Assembly: GCA_934215995.1 (NCBI GenBank)
Contig: CAKQBC010000073.1
Span: forward strand, 1 to 9,137
Source: an uncultured Bacillus sp.
GTDB lineage: Bacteria > Bacillota > Bacilli > Bacillales > DSM-1321
Length of the DNA: 9,137 nt
Direction: 5' to 3'
The notes under the pieces are model-generated. The model made no database searches, had not been told where the DNA came from, and saw only the letters and a list, made by a program, of their open reading frames with translations. How positions within the stretch are numbered: the stretch's first letter is position 1; every line of letters begins with the position of its first letter. A program made the translations under genes and the position numbers. Positions 6,141 through 9,137 of this stretch are shown here, in pieces.

Positions 6141-6309
6141 TGCTGAACGGGGCGCTTATGCTTTTCCTGATGTTCAGCTCCAGTGCCCCAGCGCCTAGTG
6201 AAACTCGACCGCTTCCCAGGATAAGTCAACATCGAACACTGAAGTTCTTCGTGTTTCCTTTATTTCAGTCAGCGGGTCTCCAGTTCAGACGGCGAACGTA
6301 TGCTTTTCC
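6141..6309. repeat. Structured non-coding sequence resembling a Bacillaceae interspersed repeat
   Basis: This GC-richer island in an AT-rich gap has several complementary arms: GCTGAAC (6142-6148) with GTTCAGC (6172-6178), GGGGC (6149-6153) with GCCCC (6185-6189), GGCGC (6151-6155) with GCGCC (6191-6195), and ACTGAA (6238-6243) with TTCAGT (6264-6269). TATGCTTTTCC occurs near both ends (6157-6167 and 6299-6309). The pieces GCTCCAGTGCCCCAGCGCC, ATAAGTCAACATCGAA and CTTCGTGTTTCCTTTAT recall a sequence scattered through many Bacillaceae genomes, from memory only. No coding frame is credible across it. The limits are approximate. Confidence 0.42.
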
Positions 6310-6477
6310 AATACAATAGTAACAAATTATTGAGTTTAAATCTTTTAAATTGTTTGAAAGAATTTTTGAATATTCATGAACGATGGCGGTTCGTAAAAAA
6401 TGTTTATTCGACAAGAAACGGGGGATAGATTATAGAGGTAGGGAACTTCCGGAACGACAGTGTGCAACATGAAATTG
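6310..6477. other. AT-rich intergenic stretch without a recognisable feature
   Basis: Between the repeat-like island and the metK promoter I see no gene with a credible start, no terminator and no clear promoter. Short symmetric pieces such as GAATATTC and GGAACTTCC are present but too small to call. Confidence 0.5.
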
Positions 6478-6505
6478 TTGACAATTATTTAGGATATGTT
6501 ATCAT
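6478..6505 (+). promoter_or_regulatory. metK promoter (sigma-A)
   Basis: A perfect -35 box TTGACA (6478-6483) is followed after 16 nt by the -10 box TATCAT (6500-6505), which carries a TGT extension. Transcription should start near 6512, just before the first arm of the SAM riboswitch at 6524. This is the main promoter for metK and places it under riboswitch control. Confidence 0.85.
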
Positions 6506-6523
6506 TCTTAAATGAACGGATTT

Positions 6524-6657
6524 CTCTTATCCCGAGCGGTCGAGGGTACAGGCCCTGTGAAACCCGGCAACCTGCCAATTCCACTGATAGCGCAAGCTGA
6601 AAAAGGAAGGCGAAGGTGCTAACCTGTTGCAAGGATATCGTCCTTGAACGATAAGAG
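6524..6657 (+). promoter_or_regulatory. SAM-I (S-box) riboswitch aptamer
   Basis: The P1 helix is a perfect 8-bp pairing of CTCTTATC (6524-6531) with GATAAGAG (6650-6657). Inside lie the conserved S-box core GAGGG, GGCCCTGTGAAACCCGGCAACC in pieces (GGCCCTGTGAAA, then CCCGGCAACC) and GAAGGTGCTAA, and the last internal hairpin is CAAGGA (6630-6635) with TCCTTG (6641-6646). The aptamer binds S-adenosylmethionine, stabilises P1 and favours the terminator at 6687-6717. GAG (6655-6657) and GAAAGG (6659-6664) can instead pair with CCTTTCCTC (6687-6695) as the antiterminator. The target is metK, the SAM synthetase, so this is direct product feedback. Confidence 0.97.
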
Positions 6658-6686
6658 TGAAAGGCTGGATGTACAAACAAAAGTAC

Positions 6687-6717
6687 CCTTTCCTCAAAAC
6701 AAGGAGAGGTTTTTTTT
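6687..6717 (+). terminator. Intrinsic terminator of the SAM riboswitch
   Basis: An 8-bp stem, CCTTTCCT (6687-6694) with AGGAGAGG (6702-6709) including one G-T pair, is followed by eight T residues. Its 5' arm is also the partner of the antiterminator formed with GAAAGG (6659-6664), so SAM binding decides between the two structures. Its 3' arm contains AAGGAG, which could also serve as a ribosome binding site in read-through RNA. Confidence 0.93.
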
Positions 6718-6759
6718 ATGTTAAAATTCCTCGTGTGGTCCAATCGATTTCTTTTGTAA
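6718..6759 (+). CDS. Possible 13-codon leader micro-ORF in the metK leader
   Basis: The ATG starts directly after the U-tract of the riboswitch terminator and encodes MLKFLVWSNRFLL. AAGGAGAGG (6701-6709) in front of it is a fair ribosome binding site, 8 nt from the start, and is the same sequence as the 3' arm of the terminator. The frame ends about 90 nt before metK and does not overlap it. It is too short for codon statistics and may be chance, so I list it as a candidate only. Confidence 0.2.
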   Translation: MLKFLVWSNRFLL

Positions 6760-6849
6760 AAAGGGAAATGAATTCCGTCAACAAAAAAGGGGAAACTGAA
6801 TAGAATACTGTTCAATAATGCCTCTATTATCAATGAGGAGGGTGATATG

Positions 6850-8049
6850 ATGTCTAAGAAGCGTCATCTATTTACTTCAGAGTCTGTTACTGAAGGGCAT
6901 CCGGATAAAATCTGCGATCAGATTTCCGACAGCATTCTGGATGCAATTTTAGCAAACGATGCAAATGCGCGGGTTGCCTGCGAAACATCCGTTACAACCG
7001 GATTGGTTCTGGTTGCAGGGGAAATTACAACTAGCACGTATGTCGATATCCCGAAGATTGTCCGTGAAACAATCCGTGAAATCGGATATACAAGAGCGAA
7101 ATACGGGTTTGATTCCGAAACTTGTGCTGTCCTTACATCAATCGATGAACAATCTGCTGATATCGCTGCGGGTGTGGACCAGGCGTTGGAAGCAAGAGAG
7201 GGCACTATGTCAGAGGAAGAGCTGGATGCGATCGGAGCCGGTGACCAAGGGCTGATGTTCGGGTTCGCCTGCAATGAAACAGAAGAACTTATGCCGCTGC
7301 CGATTTCACTTGCGCATAAACTTTCCAGACGCCTGACAGAGGTTCGCAAGGAAGAAATCCTTTCCTACCTTCGTCCGGATGGGAAAACCCAGGTAACTGT
7401 TGAATATGATGAAAATAACAAACCGGTCCGCATTGATACGATTGTTATTTCCACTCAGCATAACCCGGATGTAACATTAGAAAAAATCCAACAGGACCTT
7501 AAGGCAAATGTCATCAATCCTGTTGTTCCAAAAGATTTGATTGATGAAAATACAAAGTATTTCATCAATCCGACAGGCCGTTTCGTAATCGGTGGCCCTC
7601 AAGGCGATGCCGGGCTGACAGGCCGCAAGATTATCGTTGATACTTACGGCGGCTATGCCCGCCATGGCGGAGGGGCATTCTCCGGTAAGGATCCTACGAA
7701 AGTGGACCGTTCTGCAGCTTATGCAGCACGCTACGTTGCCAAAAACATTGTCGCTGCAGGTCTGGCTGATAAAGCAGAAGTGCAGTTGGCTTATGCAATC
7801 GGTGTTGCCAAACCGGTCAGCATCTCTGTTGATACATTTGGCACAGGAACTGTCAGCGAAGAAGTGCTTGTTGACCTGATCAACAAACATTTCGATTTGC
7901 GCCCTGCAGGAATCATTAAGATGCTTGACCTTCGCAGGCCGATGTACAAAGCTACTGCCGCATATGGCCACTTTGGGCGTGAAGATCTGGACCTTCCTTG
8001 GGAGCGTACAGATAAAGCGGAGCTATTGAAGGCTGACGCGACGAAATAA
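6850..8049 (+). CDS. metK: S-adenosylmethionine synthetase (methionine adenosyltransferase)
   Basis: This cytoplasmic enzyme makes S-adenosylmethionine from methionine and ATP, releasing phosphate and pyrophosphate, and supplies the methyl donor for the cell. The 399-residue protein has the usual length and all the landmarks: the ATP-binding [12 protein letters not shown] near residue 16, the signature hexapeptide GAGDQG at 129-134, [13 protein letters not shown] around 248, and the P-loop-like [16 protein letters not shown] at 273-288. Two ATG codons stand in a row at 6847 and 6850. AGGAGG at 6836-6841 is 5 nt from the first and 8 nt from the second; the second gives [19 protein letters not shown], the usual family start. 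Expression is controlled by the S-box riboswitch upstream, and a terminator follows directly. It is divergent from pckA, as in B. subtilis. Confidence 0.98.
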   Translation: MSKKRHLFTSESVTEGHPDKICDQISDSILDAILANDANARVACETSVTTGLVLVAGEITTSTYVDIPKIVRETIREIGYTRAKYGFDSETCAVLTSIDEQSADIAAGVDQALEAREGTMSEEELDAIGAGDQGLMFGFACNETEELMPLPISLAHKLSRRLTEVRKEEILSYLRPDGKTQVTVEYDENNKPVRIDTIVISTQHNPDVTLEKIQQDLKANVINPVVPKDLIDENTKYFINPTGRFVIGGPQGDAGLTGRKIIVDTYGGYARHGGGAFSGKDPTKVDRSAAYAARYVAKNIVAAGLADKAEVQLAYAIGVAKPVSISVDTFGTGTVSEEVLVDLINKHFDLRPAGIIKMLDLRRPMYKATAAYGHFGREDLDLPWERTDKAELLKADATK

Positions 8050-8056
8050 ACAGATT

Positions 8057-8090
8057 AAGGAGCCGTTCCGAACAGGGGATGGCTCCTTTT
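8057..8090 (+). terminator. Rho-independent terminator after metK
   Basis: AAGGAGCC (8057-8064) pairs perfectly with GGCTCCTT (8081-8088), and the stem can go on inward through GTTCC (8065-8069) with GGGAT (8076-8080) using two G-T pairs, leaving a 6-nt loop. Four T residues follow. On the other strand the tail is less T-rich, so it may end the convergent ytoA transcript only weakly. Confidence 0.85.
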
Positions 8091-8142
8091 CATATGAATA
8101 GTTATTTAAACGTTTTATTCGAATAGTAACACGTTAGTATCT

Positions 8143-8658
8143 TTATTTTTGCATTGATTTGTACAGTTGGCCTTTTTCGGCATATTCACGGCTGATCCTA
8201 TGCATATCTTTAATGTCTTCTTCATTCAATTCCCTTATGACTTTTGCCGGCCTTCCGAAAGCAAGGGTGTTGGGCGGTATTACTTTTCCTTGGGGAACAA
8301 GGCTTCCGGCTCCGATAAAGGCTCCTTTTCCGATTACGGCGCCATCGAGGACGATCGACCCCATCCCCACTAGAGCACCTTGTTCGACATGGCAGCTATG
8401 TAAAATCACACTATGGCCGATCGTTACCTCATCTTCGAGGATGAGCGGGTTGCCCGGACTTTGATGGAGTACGGAATTATCCTGTATGTTGACTTTCTTT
8501 CCGATTATTGTTGGAGCTACATCCCCCCTGATGACGGAGTTGAACCATACGCTTGATTCCTCTCCGATTTTGACATCGCCGGTGACGACTGCGTTCTCAG
8601 ACAGGTAAACGCTTGGATGGATGTCGGGTTTCTTTTCTTTAAAGGGATAAATGATCAT
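8143..8658 (-). CDS. ytoA: Gamma-class carbonic anhydrase-like protein (left-handed beta-helix)
   Basis: This 171-residue protein is of the YrdA/CaiE/gamma carbonic anhydrase family, with hexapeptide repeats forming a left-handed beta-helix and usually a trimer. Repeats are visible throughout, for example DVKIGEESSVWFNSVIRGD, VNIQDNSVLH, VTIGHSVILHSCHV and AVIGKGAFIGAGSLV. The three metal-binding histidines expected of the family are present at about residues 65, 82 and 87, as are the conserved RGD (44-46) and Gln59. A charged C-terminal helix (RELNEEDIKDMHRISREY) follows the helix domain. The ATG at 8658 gives MIIYPFKEKKPDIHP and 171 residues, the length I recall for B. subtilis YtoA; a TTG at 8664 is closer to the AAAGGAG site and remains possible. 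The fold is sure; carbonic anhydrase activity is not proven for this branch. Confidence 0.88.
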   Translation of the reverse strand: MIIYPFKEKKPDIHPSVYLSENAVVTGDVKIGEESSVWFNSVIRGDVAPTIIGKKVNIQDNSVLHQSPGNPLILEDEVTIGHSVILHSCHVEQGALVGMGSIVLDGAVIGKGAFIGAGSLVPQGKVIPPNTLAFGRPAKVIRELNEEDIKDMHRISREYAEKGQLYKSMQK

Positions 8659-8703
8659 TGCCAAAACATCTCCTTTTGTGCTGGACCGTATTTTTTTGGT
8701 ATC

Positions 8704-8720
8704 CTATAAGTAGTTTATAG
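8704..8720. promoter_or_regulatory. Inverted repeat in the ytoA-ytpA divergent gap
   Basis: CTATAA (8704-8709) and TTATAG (8715-8720) form a perfect inverted repeat around a 5-nt centre. On the minus strand TTGTAC followed 16 nt later by TATAAA could be a weak ytoA promoter whose -10 box lies in this repeat. It could be an operator or only AT-rich promoter sequence. Confidence 0.22.
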
Positions 8721-8836
8721 ATAAAATGGCAAACTGTACAATTGGGGGATTTTTTCTGCATTCGCGTTTAGATGAACAAGGACGGGAATGTATATACTAA
8801 AAATGGTGTACGCCAATTGGAAAGGGAGGTTACAGC

Positions 8837-9137
8837 ATGTATAGATGGGAAGCTCATGGCGATGCTAAAGCAGTGATTGTAATTGTCCATGGAACAATGG
8901 AGAATCCGGGACGATATCAGTGGCTTATAGAAATGTGGCGGTCAGAAGGCTACCATGTCATAACAGGAGACCTTCCGGGACAGGGGTTAAGCACCCGTTC
9001 CAATAGAGGGCATATTAATTCTTTTGAAGAATACCTGGATCACGTGGCAGGATGGATCCATAAACTTTATGATTACCAGCTGCCTATCTTCATTTGGGGG
9101 CATAGCATCGGGGGGCTGATTTCCGTCAGGCTCCTGC
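8837..9137 (+). CDS. ytpA: Alpha/beta hydrolase, YtpA-like monoacylglycerol lipase/lysophospholipase (partial)
   Basis: These are the first 100 residues of a serine hydrolase cut by the right edge of the window. The start, VIVIVHGTMENPGRYQWL (13-30), holds the oxyanion-hole HG motif. Next comes GDLPGQGLSTRSNRGHI (44-60), the loop shared by monoglyceride lipase-like enzymes, and the nucleophile elbow GHSIGG with Ser90. The acid and histidine of the triad lie outside the window. The sequence closely recalls B. subtilis YtpA, described there as a lysophospholipase needed to make the phospholipid antibiotic bacilysocin; whether this host makes such a compound cannot be told. The ATG at 8837 follows AAAGGGAGGT (8821-8830) with 6-7 nt spacing. 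A -10-like TATACT lies at 8793-8798 without a clear -35 box. It is divergent from the ytoA-like gene. Confidence 0.9.
   Translation, partial: MYRWEAHGDAKAVIVIVHGTMENPGRYQWLIEMWRSEGYHVITGDLPGQGLSTRSNRGHINSFEEYLDHVAGWIHKLYDYQLPIFIWGHSIGGLISVRLL

Noticed and set aside
6005..6232. Minus-strand open frame of 75 codons in the pckA-metK gap
   Set aside because: It crosses the repeat-like island and the AT-rich pckA upstream region, its composition changes along its length, and it has no credible start signal.
6379..6477. Possible small RNA gene in the AT-rich stretch before metK
   Set aside because: There is no good promoter or terminator, and the inverted pieces are four to five bases long.
6489..6833. 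Minus-strand open frame of 114 codons across the metK leader
   Set aside because: It runs antisense through the SAM riboswitch and its terminator, whose conserved bases explain the sequence, and it has no ribosome binding site.
7477..7971. Long minus-strand open frame inside metK
   Set aside because: metK is certain from its motifs; the antisense frame follows from its codon use.
1..9137. CRISPR array, phage, transposase, toxin-antitoxin or defence system
   Set aside because: No regularly spaced repeats, no transposase or integrase frames and no defence gene families are visible; the window is core metabolism plus one sigma/anti-sigma pair.

Overview
The window looks like core chromosome of a Bacillaceae member (Firmicutes, moderate GC). 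The reasons are strong AGGAGG-type ribosome binding sites, sigma-A promoters with TGn extensions, an S-box (SAM-I) riboswitch before metK, a CcpN-type operator at pckA, and a gene set that recalls the B. subtilis ytlC-ytlA / ytmA-ytmB / pckA-metK / ytoA-ytpA neighbourhood. All family names come from reading the translations; no database search was run.

Layout. 1-1400 (minus): the start of an ABC transporter operon of the nitrate/taurine/thiamine-precursor type, with a substrate-binding lipoprotein (ytlA-like) followed by its ATPase (ytlC-like, cut by the window edge). 1579-2683 (plus): a ytmA-like alpha/beta hydrolase, then the 80-residue ytmB (DUF2584 type), closed by a terminator. 2845-4285 (plus): an ECF sigma factor gene overlapping the gene for a single-pass membrane protein, very probably its anti-sigma factor. 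This is the least ordinary part of the window. 4326-5912 (minus): pckA, convergent with the anti-sigma gene; both stop codons lie in one shared 20-bp inverted repeat that acts as a two-way terminator.

5913-6849 is a 937-bp divergent control region between pckA and metK. From the pckA side it holds a pckA promoter whose -10 lies inside a perfect CcpN-consensus match, a cre-like site, a structured ~170-nt sequence that looks like a Bacillaceae interspersed repeat, about 170 nt of AT-rich sequence where I see nothing firm, the metK promoter, the SAM-I riboswitch with its terminator, and a 130-nt spacer. metK (6850-8049) ends at its own terminator. ytoA (gamma carbonic anhydrase-like, minus) and ytpA (monoacylglycerol lipase-like, plus, cut at the right edge) diverge from 8659-8836.

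The metabolic genes are ordinary: PEP carboxykinase opens gluconeogenesis and MetK makes S-adenosylmethionine, with the riboswitch shutting metK transcription when SAM is plentiful. I see no CRISPR, phage, transposase, toxin-antitoxin or defence module. The best leads are the sigma/anti-sigma pair with its duplicated outer domain, the regulatory sites before pckA, the interspersed repeat, and a possible leader micro-ORF just after the riboswitch terminator.
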